Of a DNA stretch of 37,704 nucleotides, positions 8,849-17,866 are shown in pieces (within the stretch, counting starts at the first letter, position 1; each line of letters begins with the position of its first letter). The notes under the pieces were generated by a model, which saw only the letters and a list, made by a program, of their open reading frames with translations, did no database searches and was not told the DNA's origin. The DNA is from Kiritimatiellia bacterium (GTDB lineage Bacteria > Verrucomicrobiota > Kiritimatiellia > SLAD01), in the NCBI GenBank assembly GCA_007130845.1, contig SLRP01000014.1, forward strand, positions 1 to 37,704, in the 5' to 3' direction. The position numbers were made by a program, and so were the translations under genes.

Positions 8849-8947
8849 GTGTATAATTGGTTGATTTGTCCTCCAATTGACACGATTATGCGCTGGTGCT
8901 AATTTCTTTCATCAAGTCATGCGGATGCTGGGGGCTGTAATCGGGTC

Positions 8948-9415
8948 ATGCAGTTGATATTCCATATCATCCTGGGGGCTGGTTTATTGCTGTGCATGCC
9001 GTCCGCCTGGGCGGAGTCGAGGCAGGCGGAACGGCCGGTAATTCTGAACATTACCGAGCGCAGAGAGGGATACATCCCGTCAGAGTTCGGTCGTGGGGCA
9101 TTGTCCCGGCGCATGCCATTGTTCATGGATGAACTTGATGTTCCTGAAGCGCATATATTCGAAGCGCTGTGGAGACCTCCTGATGGGGGGATGCCTGCAG
9201 GTGTAGTTGTGTTATTTGAATATCGACAGCCACACGAGGAGGGGGTATCCAGAATGTTCGTTGAATACAACGAGGAAGTTTTTAAGGATCAGATTGCCAG
9301 GTTTGTATTGCCCGGCGAATCGGTAAGGCGTTCCGGACCGGTAACGGCATGGCGTCTAAGGATCATGCACTCCGGAAGAACCCTTGTCCAACATGTGGCC
9401 GAAACTTGGAGATAG
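8948..9415 (+). CDS. Secreted/periplasmic protein of unknown function
   Basis: Signal peptide MQLIFHIILGAGLLLCMPSAWAES; 155 aa; ends 8 nt before the STAS gene start. Confidence 0.65.
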   Translation: MQLIFHIILGAGLLLCMPSAWAESRQAERPVILNITERREGYIPSEFGRGALSRRMPLFMDELDVPEAHIFEALWRPPDGGMPAGVVVLFEYRQPHEEGVSRMFVEYNEEVFKDQIARFVLPGESVRRSGPVTAWRLRIMHSGRTLVQHVAETWR

Positions 9416-9422
9416 GAGAAGA

Positions 9423-9980
9423 ATGGCCCCTCCGGATAAGTTCACAGATGAACTAATGGTTGCGATTCACGAGGGCACAGCATATGTCCGTGTTTGCGAC
9501 AGGGGTTCATTCAAGATAAGCAAGAACCTCAAGGACTTCGGAATATCGGCTATCGATGAAGGCGTTCGGCGCATTGTCGTTGATCTATCCGAATGCGTTG
9601 GAATGGACAGTACATTCATGGGAGTTCTTGCAGGCCTTGCTTTACGGCTGCGCAAGTTGCCCGATGGAGAATTGTATGTCGTAAACCTCTCCAGCCGAAC
9701 CCGCGGCCTTCTTGCCACGCTTGGTCTTGACCAGTTGGTGAAACCCTGTATGACCATGGAAACTCCGGAAGAATTCAAACCCGTTCTGGAGGGGGTGTCG
9801 CGCATGCGCTCTGTGGAGAATTCAGGTGAGTCCAGGAGAGAAACCGCCGAGACGATGCTCGAAGCACATGAATGTCTTGTGGAAATTTCTCCGGACAACG
9901 TGCTCCGGTTCAAGGATGTATTGTCATTCCTTAGGGAAGATCTTAACAAGTCCGGGGAAAACACCAATGGGGATACATGA
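9423..9980 (+). CDS. STAS-domain anti-sigma factor antagonist-like protein
   Basis: GVRRIVVDLSECVGMDSTFMGVLAGLALRLRKLPDGELYVVNLSSRTRGLLATLGLDQLV: RsbV/SpoIIAA-like, including the DS(S/T) phosphosite region. Start set at 9423; the ORF track begins at 9384. Confidence 0.85.
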   Translation: MAPPDKFTDELMVAIHEGTAYVRVCDRGSFKISKNLKDFGISAIDEGVRRIVVDLSECVGMDSTFMGVLAGLALRLRKLPDGELYVVNLSSRTRGLLATLGLDQLVKPCMTMETPEEFKPVLEGVSRMRSVENSGESRRETAETMLEAHECLVEISPDNVLRFKDVLSFLREDLNKSGENTNGDT

Positions 9981-11425
9981 GTGCGGGATCAGCCGGTTTC
10001 TTCTTCTTGCTCGTCGTTGCTATTTCCCTCTCGGTGGTAACGGCATATCTTCTTCTGGCCAATCGCCGCCTCAGTGCTTCGAGCAATGCCTTGCGGCGTG
10101 AAAAGGAAGTGATTCTGGGGTTCATCCATGACGTGGGCGAGGTATTCGCAAGAGGGGACAAGGTGGACCTGGACCGTATGCTGCAACGAGTTCTTTTCTA
10201 CTCTCTTCGCACCACCCACGCCGGATCCGGAGCAATTTATCTGGTTGAACCCGGCAGCGCTTTGTTCAAGGCGCGAGCTGTGTCGGGAATCTTTCCGCCG
10301 CTTTACGGGGAACTTTCATCCGGGTTCAGGAATGCGGTCAGCAAGTCCGACTACCTGAAGCGCATGGTATTGTCACAGTATGTTTCCAAAGGCGAGGGAC
10401 TCATAGGGGAAGTCGCAGATTCCGGAATGCCGGTCCGCATTGAAGATGCGGAACTGGATCCGCGCATTCCCCGCTACGAAGACAAACTTCTAGCCGTCGA
10501 GTCAGTCATGCTGGTTCCCATGCGTTTTCTTCAGCAGGTAATAGGCGTCATAGCCGTTGTAAACCGGGTGGACAGGCTTCCTTTCAGTGAGACTGATATG
10601 AGCCTTCTGCAAGCCCTGGCGGATCAGGCTGCGGTATTCGTTCACTACGCGGGATTGAGCGAATCTCTGGATGAGAAAAGGCAGATCGATCATGATCTGA
10701 ATGTGGCAAGGCGGATTCAGGCCGCACTGCTTCCTAAGACCGTCCCCAGTATTGAAGGGGTGGAGATGGGCGCGTTTAATTATCCGGCACACGAGATCGG
10801 TGGTGATTATTACGATTTCATACGTGTGGATGATAACCATCTGGGTCTGGCCATAGCCGATGTTTCCGGCAAGGGTGTCGTTGGAGCCATCATGATGTCA
10901 ATTTGCCGCAGTGTTCTGCGGGCCCAGGCCCCTGGATCCATTAATCCTGCCGATACCCTTGTCGCCGTAAACCGAATAATGGACGAAGATATAGCCGAGG
11001 ATATGTTTATCAGTATTCTTTATATGATCCTTGACATCAGAACCATGAAATTAACCGTGGCCAGAGCTGGTCATGAACGGCCGGCCCTGTGTCAGGCCGG
11101 GAAACGCGGTTTTACCATATTGGAATCTCCAGGCATCGCCATGGGCATAGCCGATACCGAGGCATTCGAGGACGCAATTAAACCGGCTTCCATTCATCTT
11201 AAGGCCGGTGATGTTGTGGTGGCCTACACGGATGGGGTTACCGAGGCAATGAACGCTAAGCGCGAAGAGTGGGGAATAGAAAACTTCCTGAATGCCGTTA
11301 GCGAATCGGCTCCGGATGGAGCCGGTAAAGTGCTTGACAGCGTTCAACAAAGACTTTTGCGATTCGTGGGTGAGATGGGACAGTATGACGATATGACCTT
11401 GCTTGCCCTGCGGGTCATGGAATAG
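9977..11425 (+). CDS. Membrane-anchored GAF-domain PP2C/SpoIIE (RsbU-like) serine phosphatase
   Basis: N-terminal TM (AGFFFLLVVAISLSVVTAYLLL); GAF-like region; NVARRIQAALLPKTVPSIEGVEMGAFNYPAHEIGGDYYDFIRVDDNHLGLAIADVSGKGVVGAIMMS...VVAYTDGVTEAMN. Confidence 0.92.
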   Translation: MSAGSAGFFFLLVVAISLSVVTAYLLLANRRLSASSNALRREKEVILGFIHDVGEVFARGDKVDLDRMLQRVLFYSLRTTHAGSGAIYLVEPGSALFKARAVSGIFPPLYGELSSGFRNAVSKSDYLKRMVLSQYVSKGEGLIGEVADSGMPVRIEDAELDPRIPRYEDKLLAVESVMLVPMRFLQQVIGVIAVVNRVDRLPFSETDMSLLQALADQAAVFVHYAGLSESLDEKRQIDHDLNVARRIQAALLPKTVPSIEGVEMGAFNYPAHEIGGDYYDFIRVDDNHLGLAIADVSGKGVVGAIMMSICRSVLRAQAPGSINPADTLVAVNRIMDEDIAEDMFISILYMILDIRTMKLTVARAGHERPALCQAGKRGFTILESPGIAMGIADTEAFEDAIKPASIHLKAGDVVVAYTDGVTEAMNAKREEWGIENFLNAVSESAPDGAGKVLDSVQQRLLRFVGEMGQYDDMTLLALRVME

Positions 11426-11508
11426 ACTCGATATATCAAATCATGGGCCGGACGTAATGGAAGCCATGGCCGGTTTATGGTGGTTGGTCTCAATCAAGGA
11501 GGGCGTCC

Positions 11509-11973
11509 ATGACGCGGCCTGAAAATCCCGCGGCGGGTGAAGAGTATGTTACCCTTCACATACCGTCAAAATATGTATATCTTCGTACAGTTCGCCAGTT
11601 GATAACGGATGCATGCAATGAGGCGGGAATGAGCGAATTCAACACCGCTCAACTGGAGATGGCTGTGGATGAGTCCTGTTCGAATATAATAGAACACGGT
11701 TATGGGGGAGAATCGGAGGCAGGCAGCGGATTAGTAGAGTCGGGTATTCGCATCAACGTTGTTGAAGATGCAGGCAGGATTGTAGTGGAACTGTATGACC
11801 GCGGAACAGGTTTTGAATTCGAAGAGTTTCAGGTGTTGAACCCGGATGAATACCTGGAGGAAGGACATAATCGTGGACTTGGAATGTACATCATTAAAAG
11901 ATTTATTGGTGAAATATCCTACGAGCAAAACGGGCCACGCGGTAATGTCCTGAAACTCGTTAAAAGAACATAA
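11509..11973 (+). CDS. RsbW/SpoIIAB-like anti-sigma factor serine kinase (HATPase_c_2)
   Basis: QLEMAVDESCSNIIEHGYGG...IVVELYDRGTGFEF...HNRGLGMYIIKRFIGEISYEQ. Confidence 0.88.
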   Translation: MTRPENPAAGEEYVTLHIPSKYVYLRTVRQLITDACNEAGMSEFNTAQLEMAVDESCSNIIEHGYGGESEAGSGLVESGIRINVVEDAGRIVVELYDRGTGFEFEEFQVLNPDEYLEEGHNRGLGMYIIKRFIGEISYEQNGPRGNVLKLVKRT

Positions 11974-12002
11974 CCCGGCTTTGAACTTCGCCGGTGTCCA
12001 TG

Positions 12003-12030
12003 CTTGCGCATCAGAAATATTGCCCCAATC
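12003..12030 (+). promoter_or_regulatory. Possible heat-shock (sigma32-like) promoter upstream of grpE
   Basis: CTTGCGC (12003-12009)-N13-CCCCAATC (12023-12030), a partial match to CTTGAAA-N13..15-CCCCATNT. Confidence 0.3.
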
Positions 12031-12058
12031 TTATTCATAAAAGGAAGTGCTGTTGGTT

Positions 12059-12661
12059 ATGGGTAAACATAAGGAAAAGAAATCTAAAAAAGACTCGTCC
12101 GTGCCGGATAATGAAGAGGAATCGGCTGTTGATACACCTGGGTCTTCTCAAGAGGATAAGTCGGGCCCTGAAGAAGAAAAACATGAAGCTCGGCTTCTGC
12201 GGTTACAGGCCGATTTCGAAAACTTCCGAAAACGAATCAGCCGGGAACGCGATGAATGGTATCAGAATGCCAATGAGGAGCTTATTATCGCTTTGCTTCC
12301 CGTACTGGATCATTTTGAGATGGGTCTGCATACGGCCGAAAAACACAGGGTGGATCAGTCTGTCATTGACGGCTTTCGCATGGTGTACAGCCAGCTCGAA
12401 CAGACGCTGTCCACGTTCCGGTTGGAGCCCATAGATGCGGACGGAAAGGACTTCGACCCGCATCAACACGAAGCCATAACCTATGTTCCATCGGAAGAGC
12501 ACCCTGTTGACACTGTAATAGCTCAGACGCGAAGGGGTTATAAGCTGGGGGAGAAATTGATAAGGCCTGCGCAGGTTGTTGTTTCCAGCGGTTCGTCTGA
12601 GAAGGACTCTGCTGAGGAGCACGAGAAGTCGAATGTTAATGATGTTGAAACGGATGATTGA
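12059..12661 (+). CDS. grpE: Nucleotide exchange factor GrpE
   Basis: RLLRLQADFENFRKRISRERDEW...LLPVLDHFEMGL...VIDGFRMVYSQLEQTLSTFRLEPIDADGKDFDPHQHEAITYVPSEEHPVDTVIAQTRRGYKLGEKLIRPAQVVVS. Confidence 0.95.
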   Translation: MGKHKEKKSKKDSSVPDNEEESAVDTPGSSQEDKSGPEEEKHEARLLRLQADFENFRKRISRERDEWYQNANEELIIALLPVLDHFEMGLHTAEKHRVDQSVIDGFRMVYSQLEQTLSTFRLEPIDADGKDFDPHQHEAITYVPSEEHPVDTVIAQTRRGYKLGEKLIRPAQVVVSSGSSEKDSAEEHEKSNVNDVETDD

Positions 12662-12667
12662 TCAGAT

Positions 12668-13846
12668 ATGACAAAGAGAGATTATTACGAAGTACTTTCC
12701 GTGAACAAGAATGCGTCTGCCGAAGAGATAAAGAAGGCTTACCGTAAACTGGCGGTCCAGTATCATCCGGACAAGAATGCCGGCAACGTGGAAGCGGAGG
12801 AAAAGTTTAAGGAGATATGTGAAGCGTATGAAGTGCTCAGTGATCCCGAGAAGCGCGAAAGATACGACCGATTCGGCCATCAGGCATTTTCTCCTGGGCG
12901 CGGAGGCCAGGGCTTCGGTGGTTTCGAGGGCATAGATCTGGAGGAAGCTCTGCGAACCTTCATGGGGGCTTTCGGCGGAGGTGGAGGCAGCATCTTCGAC
13001 GATTTCTTCGGTGGGGGCGGCCGGGGCTCGCGGAAATCGGCAGGCCGCGGTTCGGATCTGCGCTTCGATCTTGAGATAGACTTTGAAGAAGCGGTGTTCG
13101 GGTCGCAGCGCGAAATAGCATTCGGTGTTCTGGATGAATGCACTGCGTGTTCCGGATCCGGGGCTGCAAAAGGTTCCGGGAGGGAAACATGCCGATCTTG
13201 CAACGGATCGGGAATGATGGTGACATCCAACGGCTTCTTTCATGTTAGACAAACATGCGATGTATGCGGGGGCGGAGGTGAAGTAGTTCGCGATCCCTGC
13301 AAGGAATGCCGTGGAGCAGGTCGTGTTAAAACGCGTCGAACCCTAACGCTCAAGATACCTGCGGGGGTTGAAACCGGATCTCGATTGCGCGTGTCGGGCA
13401 AGGGAGAGGGCGGCCTTCGCGGTGGTTCGACCGGGGATCTGTATGTTGTCCTGCATGTACGTCCTCACGAGATATTTCAGAGGAGGGATGAAGATATCTA
13501 CTGCCGTGTTCCTATACCGTATCCGGTAGCCGCTCTTGGAGGAGAAATCGAGGTGCCCACGATACACGGTTATGCAAAATTGAAGATTCCGCCCGGAACG
13601 GAAAGCGGAAAGGTTTTCCGTCTTCGAAACAAGGGTGTCTCAGGGATAGGCAATTTCCGGCCAGGAGACCAGCATGTTGAGGTGGTCGTTGAAGTGCCTC
13701 CTAAATTGAGTGGGCGCCGCAAGCGCGCACTTCAGGAGTTCGCGGACACCATTGGAGAAGATGATCATCCCCGGCTAAAGGCCCTTAAGAAAAAGACGGA
13801 TGAATTCTATAGTCGCAAGGAGGCGTTGGAACGGGACCGGGTGTGA
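12668..13846 (+). CDS. dnaJ: Chaperone DnaJ
   Basis: J domain [39 protein letters not shown]-rich region; four CxxCxGxG-type repeats. Confidence 0.97.
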   Translation: MTKRDYYEVLSVNKNASAEEIKKAYRKLAVQYHPDKNAGNVEAEEKFKEICEAYEVLSDPEKRERYDRFGHQAFSPGRGGQGFGGFEGIDLEEALRTFMGAFGGGGGSIFDDFFGGGGRGSRKSAGRGSDLRFDLEIDFEEAVFGSQREIAFGVLDECTACSGSGAAKGSGRETCRSCNGSGMMVTSNGFFHVRQTCDVCGGGGEVVRDPCKECRGAGRVKTRRTLTLKIPAGVETGSRLRVSGKGEGGLRGGSTGDLYVVLHVRPHEIFQRRDEDIYCRVPIPYPVAALGGEIEVPTIHGYAKLKIPPGTESGKVFRLRNKGVSGIGNFRPGDQHVEVVVEVPPKLSGRRKRALQEFADTIGEDDHPRLKALKKKTDEFYSRKEALERDRV

Positions 13847-13968
13847 TCCCCAAATTATGTGTTGTTTCAAAGGTATGGCAGTGCGTTCGCATTCGCAATT
13901 GTGCATCACATACATCCCAACCCCGGCAGGCTGCCTTGATTGCCCCTGCTGGAAAGGCGGAAAAGTTG

Positions 13969-14715
13969 ATGAGATGCTTTGTTGAACCTTCGGAGTTGGC
14001 GCGCGACGAATTGGATCTGCCAGCTGAAGAGGCGCATCACCTTGTCCATGTCCTGCGTGCCCGTGAAGGGCAGTCAATCGTGCTGTGTGACGGGGCGGGA
14101 GGTCTTGCGGATGCAAGACTCGTCCGAATAGAAAGGAATCGGGTGAAGGCTAGGGTGATAAGCCGGAGGGAAACATCCCGGCCATACCCACGGGTAAGCC
14201 TTTTTCAGGGAATGGTGCGCGGACAGAAGATGGACTGGATAATTCAGAAATCCACCGAACTGGGAGCCTCTGAATTGCGTCCAGTCGAATCCTCACAAGC
14301 CGTGGCCCGCTTGCCGGATGCACGTAAGACAGGGCGGATGGAACGGTGGCGGAAAATAGCTCTCAACGCAGCCAGGCAATGCGGAGCAGGTTGGATTCCA
14401 GACATATACCCGGCTGAAAGTATGGCCTCCGCCATTAAGGACGCTGGTCCTTATTCCTTGCTGTTGTTATGCGATCCAGAGGAAAAAAGCAGGCACATTT
14501 CGCAGTTGTTTAGGCCGAATGCGGGCGGTCAAATCTCGAGGATAGGCGTTATTATAGGTCCGGAAGGTGATTTCAGTCCCGATGAGAAGGAAACCGCGAC
14601 GCGAGCCGGAGCGGTTTCTGTAAACCTCGGACCGATGACCCTTCGGGCAGAAACAGCCGCGCTATTTGTTCTTAGCGCCATACATTATGAGTTCGGATGC
14701 AATTCCGTTCATTGA
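13969..14715 (+). CDS. rsmE: 16S rRNA (uracil(1498)-N(3))-methyltransferase
   Basis: MRCFVEPSELARDELDLPAEEAHHLVHVLRAREGQSIVLCDGAGG...RGQKMDWIIQKSTELGASELRPVES...IGVIIGPEGDFSPDEKETATRAGAVSVNLGPMTLRAETAALFVLSAI. Start moved from the tracked GTG at 13843 to ATG at 13969 by family N-terminus. Confidence 0.92.
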   Translation: MRCFVEPSELARDELDLPAEEAHHLVHVLRAREGQSIVLCDGAGGLADARLVRIERNRVKARVISRRETSRPYPRVSLFQGMVRGQKMDWIIQKSTELGASELRPVESSQAVARLPDARKTGRMERWRKIALNAARQCGAGWIPDIYPAESMASAIKDAGPYSLLLLCDPEEKSRHISQLFRPNAGGQISRIGVIIGPEGDFSPDEKETATRAGAVSVNLGPMTLRAETAALFVLSAIHYEFGCNSVH

Positions 14716-14803
14716 CTTTGCAGTCAAATATGGATAGATTGCGGCTCATAATGACATAGTAGCGGGGCCGATCGAATAATCCGTTGCCGCAAGGAGAATA
14801 AAC

Positions 14804-15127
14804 ATGAAGTGCATTATGACCATCCTGATGATACCATTTCTGGTGTTTATCATTCTATCCTCAGGCTGCAGAACGGCTCCGGTATATGATCATACCACAG
14901 AGAGGAATGTGGAACGAGCCGACCATCAACTCGCCGTGAATGTGTTGAACCGTCTTAGAGACGACGATATAACCGGTCGACATACATTCAGCGCCACCGC
15001 GGAGAACGGGGTGGTCACGGTATACGGCTCCGTGCCTGATCAGTCGGTTAGAATGCGGGTCAAGGGAGTGGTGGAGGGAACACCCGGTGTAGAGTCAATG
15101 GTGGACCGTTTACATCCCCAGCGCTGA
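14804..15127 (+). CDS. BON-domain lipoprotein
   Basis: Lipobox-like signal (LVFIILSSGC); NVLNRLRDDDITGRHTFSATAENGVVTVYGSVPDQSVRMRVKGVVEGTPGVESMVDRL is a BON domain. Confidence 0.8.
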   Translation: MKCIMTILMIPFLVFIILSSGCRTAPVYDHTTERNVERADHQLAVNVLNRLRDDDITGRHTFSATAENGVVTVYGSVPDQSVRMRVKGVVEGTPGVESMVDRLHPQR

Positions 15128-15191
15128 AAGTAAATGCGTTGCACATGCGGCTGCCCGTGTTTATCAAGTAGACCACATTGCGAGGACGCAT

Positions 15192-16397
15192 ATGCCTATC
15201 AAGTCTGGTTTCATCGATAAGTTGATTGCAAGGCTGGATCGCCTTGATCCCGGTAGTCTTCAGACCCACTTTCTACGCCTGGCAGGAGAGAAAGGGCTTC
15301 TGGAGACGATTTTCCATGCGATACAGGAAGGGGTGGTAGTGCTGGATGACAACCAGTGCATAATCTATGCGAACCGGGCAGCGGGAAGATTACTGGGTTT
15401 TAATGTTGAATCCGCTGAAAATCAATCCATCACACGGTATCTGCGCGAGATAAACTGGGACCTGCTGTTGAATCTAGACGAGGGTGAATGGTCACGCCTG
15501 GTGAGCCGTGAGATAGAGATTTCATATCCGGAACACCGATTTATTGATTTCTATGTTGTTCCTTTGTCCCTGGTCAACGAAGGAGAAGAGGGTGCCGTTT
15601 TGATAATGAGGGATGTGACGCGTGAGCGTGAAAATCAGGAACAGACATTGGAATCGGAGCGGCTGCAGGCGGTTACCCTGCTGGCCGCGGGCGTAGCGCA
15701 TGAAATCGGAAATCCGTTGAACTCCCTGAATATACATCTGCAGTTGCTTGAACGCGAATTGAAGCAAATGACCGACAAGGATTGTTCATCCCTTGCGGAG
15801 CTGGTAGATATCTCCAAGCAGGAAGTAGCCCGGCTTGACAAGATTATACATCAGTTCCTGCGGGCAGTTCGCCCCACTCTTCCGCAATTCGAGACATCCA
15901 GCATAAATGAATTGCTGAGTGAGGCGGTGGGATTCATGAAGCATGAGATCGAAAATAGAGGCGTTTGGATAGAAACGAAATGCGCGGATGATATTCCCGC
16001 CGTGAAGGTCGACCGCGCCCAGATTAAACAGGCTTTCTACAACCTTATAAAGAACGCTGTTGATGCAATGCCCGACGGGGGAATGCTGCGCATATCGGCT
16101 TATTTGAAGGATCAGTTTGTGGTGATAGCATTCAAGGACACCGGGTCTGGCATAAAACCCGAGGAGCTGGGGCGTATATTCGAGCCGTATCACACTACGA
16201 AGTCCAAGGGCTCGGGCCTTGGGTTGATGATTGTTCAAAGAATCGTCCGGGAACACGGCGGAGAAATGGAGGTGGACAGCCGGCCCGATGAAGGTACAAC
16301 CTTTATGGTGTATCTGCCCAGCAAGGAACGCAGAATTCGTTTGCTTAAGGCGCACCGCGGCGGCAATGACGACGAGACGCCGGAAGATTCATCATGA
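15192..16397 (+). CDS. PAS-domain sensor histidine kinase (NtrB-like, no obvious TM)
   Basis: PAS-like 'GVVVLDDNQCIIYANRAAGRLLGF'; H-box LAAGVAHEIGNPLNSLNIHLQLL; N box NLIKNAVDAMPDGG; G boxes DTGSGIKPEELGRIFEPYHTTKSKGSGLGL. Confidence 0.92.
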   Translation: MPIKSGFIDKLIARLDRLDPGSLQTHFLRLAGEKGLLETIFHAIQEGVVVLDDNQCIIYANRAAGRLLGFNVESAENQSITRYLREINWDLLLNLDEGEWSRLVSREIEISYPEHRFIDFYVVPLSLVNEGEEGAVLIMRDVTRERENQEQTLESERLQAVTLLAAGVAHEIGNPLNSLNIHLQLLERELKQMTDKDCSSLAELVDISKQEVARLDKIIHQFLRAVRPTLPQFETSSINELLSEAVGFMKHEIENRGVWIETKCADDIPAVKVDRAQIKQAFYNLIKNAVDAMPDGGMLRISAYLKDQFVVIAFKDTGSGIKPEELGRIFEPYHTTKSKGSGLGLMIVQRIVREHGGEMEVDSRPDEGTTFMVYLPSKERRIRLLKAHRGGNDDETPEDSS

Positions 16398-17743
16398 AAA
16401 AAAGCAGAGTTCTGATAGTAGACGACGAAAAGAGCACAAGGGAAGGATTGGCCCGCGCATTGCGGCGCAATTACGAGGTTATACTCGCTGAAAACGCCGA
16501 GCGGGCTTTAGAGGTTATCGCGGAAAATCCGGTTGATATCGTGCTTGCGGACCTGCGTATGCCCGGAATGGACGGATTAACACTCCTTCAACGAATTCTT
16601 GCAAGATCGCCGCGGCCGGTATGCATACTCCTTACTGCTTACGGAAGCATCGAAACCGCTGTAGAAGCCATGAAACGCGGCGCATACGATTTTCTTACGA
16701 AACCGGTCAATCTGGACGAACTCGATCTGCTTCTAAAACGCGCGTTGCGTGCAAGGGAAATGGAGGCGGAAAACCGCCGACTGCGCGAGCAACTGGACGT
16801 TAAATTCGGCATGGAAAATATGATAGGCGAATCACCTCCAATGCGGGAGGTTGTAGAGACCGTGCGCCAGGTTGCTCCCTCTCGCGCGACTGTGCTCATT
16901 CAAGGTGAAAGCGGAACGGGAAAGGAATTGGTGGCACACGCGATACACCGCTTAAGCCCAAGGAGAGACGGGCCTTTCATAGCCGTTCACTGCGCATCTC
17001 TTTCGCCCACTCTGCTTGAAAGCGAGCTGTTCGGCCATGAGCGCGGTGCCTTTACGGGAGCTGTCGAACGTCGGCCGGGCCGTTTTGAACTTGCCGACGG
17101 CGGGAGCATATTCCTGGACGAGATCGGCGAGATAGATTCCGGCGTGCAGGTTAAAATCCTGCGCGTACTTGAGGAACGCCGATTTGAACGGGTGGGAGGG
17201 CGTGAGACCATCGAATCGGACACACGTCTCATTGCCGCCACTAACAGGGATCTGCGTCAATTGGTCAAAGAGAAGAAATTCCGTGATGATCTCTTTTACA
17301 GGCTTCATGTAGTCGTCATCAATCTTCCTCCACTCCGCGACAGACTCGAGGATATACCGCTTCTGGCTCACAGCTTCATGAGGGAGTTCGCAGAAGATAA
17401 CGGAAAGCAGATAGACGGTATGACCTCGGATGCCATGGATATTCTGATGAATTATCGCTGGCCCGGAAATATCCGGGAGCTCAAGAATGTGATTGAACGG
17501 ATGGTTGTAATGTCGCGTAATGACAAACTTACCGTTCGGGATATTCCTCCGTCCATACGTGAAGAATCCGGAGATGCATCCCTTGAACGGCCGGCGCGTG
17601 AGTTGTCGCTTGAGGATGCGGAACGGCAGCATATTCTCCAGGCGCTGGAGGCGCATGGAAATAACCGCACCAAAGCCGCAATGCAGCTTGGGATCAGCCG
17701 CCGCACCCTGCACCGAAAGCTCAAACAATACGGAATCAAGTGA
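16394..17743 (+). CDS. Sigma54-dependent response regulator (NtrC family)
   Basis: REC VLIVDDEKSTREGL...VLADLRMPGMDG; Walker A GESGTGKELVA; GAFTGA motif; C-terminal Fis-type HTH NNRTKAAMQLGISRRTLHRKLKQYGI. ATGA overlap with the kinase gene. Confidence 0.95.
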   Translation: MKKSRVLIVDDEKSTREGLARALRRNYEVILAENAERALEVIAENPVDIVLADLRMPGMDGLTLLQRILARSPRPVCILLTAYGSIETAVEAMKRGAYDFLTKPVNLDELDLLLKRALRAREMEAENRRLREQLDVKFGMENMIGESPPMREVVETVRQVAPSRATVLIQGESGTGKELVAHAIHRLSPRRDGPFIAVHCASLSPTLLESELFGHERGAFTGAVERRPGRFELADGGSIFLDEIGEIDSGVQVKILRVLEERRFERVGGRETIESDTRLIAATNRDLRQLVKEKKFRDDLFYRLHVVVINLPPLRDRLEDIPLLAHSFMREFAEDNGKQIDGMTSDAMDILMNYRWPGNIRELKNVIERMVVMSRNDKLTVRDIPPSIREESGDASLERPARELSLEDAERQHILQALEAHGNNRTKAAMQLGISRRTLHRKLKQYGIK

Positions 17744-17866
17744 GATGAACATGCTTTTATTCGTTGCGGAAATGCGGTTTCGAAGCGTATTATCCCGTTC
17801 TTGATTGTTGACAACCGTTAATCGCAATGCTGGTGGACACCCTGCAGATAATCCGGACTGGGGTAT

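Noticed and set aside
13843-13968. N-terminal extension of rsmE from GTG at 13843
   Set aside because: The family N-terminus (MRCFVEP...) starts at 13969, preceded by a GGCGGA ribosome-binding-like sequence; the 42-residue extension has no similarity to the family.
15786-16355. 189-aa minus-strand ORF opposite the histidine kinase
   Set aside because: Antisense to H/N/G boxes of a clear kinase; no recognisable features.
16952-17827. 291-aa minus-strand ORF opposite the sigma54 regulator gene
   Set aside because: Antisense shadow of a very strong NtrC-family CDS; translation looks random (frequent Cys/His, no domain).
17828-17845. CTGG-N10-GC (CTGGTGGACACCCTGCAG) as a sigma54 promoter for the GT-C gene
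   Set aside because: Spacing fits, but the -24 element lacks the CAC of TGGCAC and the site is only ~20 nt from the ATG; not distinguishable from chance.
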